Source: a bacterium (GTDB lineage: Bacteria; CSSED10-310; JAJRTK01). Taken from it: a stretch of 5,498 nt of DNA. A program made the position numbers and the translations under genes. Below are positions 5,469 through 5,498 of the stretch, in pieces; within the stretch, counting starts at the first letter, position 1, and each line of letters begins with the position of its first letter. The notes below the pieces were generated by a model. It made no database searches. It was not told where the DNA came from and was given only the letters and a program-made list of their open reading frames with translations. The stretch lies in contig JAJRTK010000162.1 of the NCBI GenBank assembly GCA_024278345.1, positions 1 to 5,498 of the forward strand, read 5' to 3'.

Positions 5469-5498
5469 ACGACCTTCGGGTAACGCGCAGCGTGACCC

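Larger units (their letters stand above)
4566..5498. other. Gene-free, GC-rich region packed with small inverted repeats
   Basis: No recognisable gene lies in the 933 bases after rplQ. A GTG-started open frame at 4653-5066 is open for 137 codons, but its product is low in complexity, resembles nothing I know and runs into the repeats. Instead the region carries a series of short stems: GCGGG/CCCGC (4712-4725), CGCAG/CTGCG (4898-4912), TTCTGGAG/CTCCAGAA (4925-4944), an 8-bp stem with one G-T pair (4977-5000), ATGGC/GCCAT (5050-5064) and those annotated below. Base use differs from the upstream genes, with more C and no G/T excess. Possible readings are a cluster of palindromic elements, a decayed mobile element, or a structured RNA. 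Confidence 0.6.

Noticed and set aside
4566-5498. RNase P RNA or tmRNA
   Set aside because: I looked for their conserved core segments and the tmRNA tRNA-like ends and did not find them.

Overview
The window holds the promoter-distal end of a bacterial ribosomal-protein supercluster (end of the spc operon plus the alpha operon), all on the + strand: secY (3' end only), infA, rpmJ, rpsM, rpsK, rpsD, rpoA and rplQ. These products are the SecY translocon channel, initiation factor IF-1, five ribosomal proteins (L36, S13, S11, S4, L17) and the RNA polymerase alpha subunit. Gene order is the standard bacterial one and every complete product has a normal length and its conserved core motifs. L36 and S4 both keep full Cys/His zinc sites. 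No gene is seen on the - strand and there are no tRNA or rRNA genes.

The organism is a bacterium of moderate GC content. Some wording in S13, alpha and L17 (for example [10 protein letters not shown] in S13 and GGYTRI in L17) reminds me of the Verrucomicrobiota/PVC group, but this is an impression from memory and not an alignment. The genes are compact, yet three stretches are unusually empty for this locus: about 500 bases between secY and infA, where many bacteria carry adk and/or map; about 390 bases between rpoA and rplQ; and more than 900 bases after rplQ. Low coding density next to intact housekeeping genes could fit genome erosion in a host-associated lineage, but the sequence alone does not prove it.

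Layout: 1-330 secY end; 331-831 G-rich non-coding gap ending in a hairpin plus a T9 tract just before the infA ribosome binding site; 832-2677 infA-rpmJ-rpsM-rpsK-rpsD with short gaps; 2678-2752 a foldable leader before rpoA; 2753-3745 rpoA; 3746-4139 gap; 4140-4565 rplQ, whose stop codon lies in a small hairpin followed by four T; 4566-5498 a gene-free stretch of higher GC.

The last region is the most unusual part. From about 4900 to the end it is dense in short near-perfect inverted repeats, many with 3- or 4-base loops. It also has four copies of GCGYAGCG, a pair of imperfect direct repeats sharing CGCCAAAACCA, and a 34-base imperfect repeat. This could be a cluster of small palindromic elements, or the RNA part of a mobile element whose protein gene lies beyond the window. 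I could not assign it to a known family.
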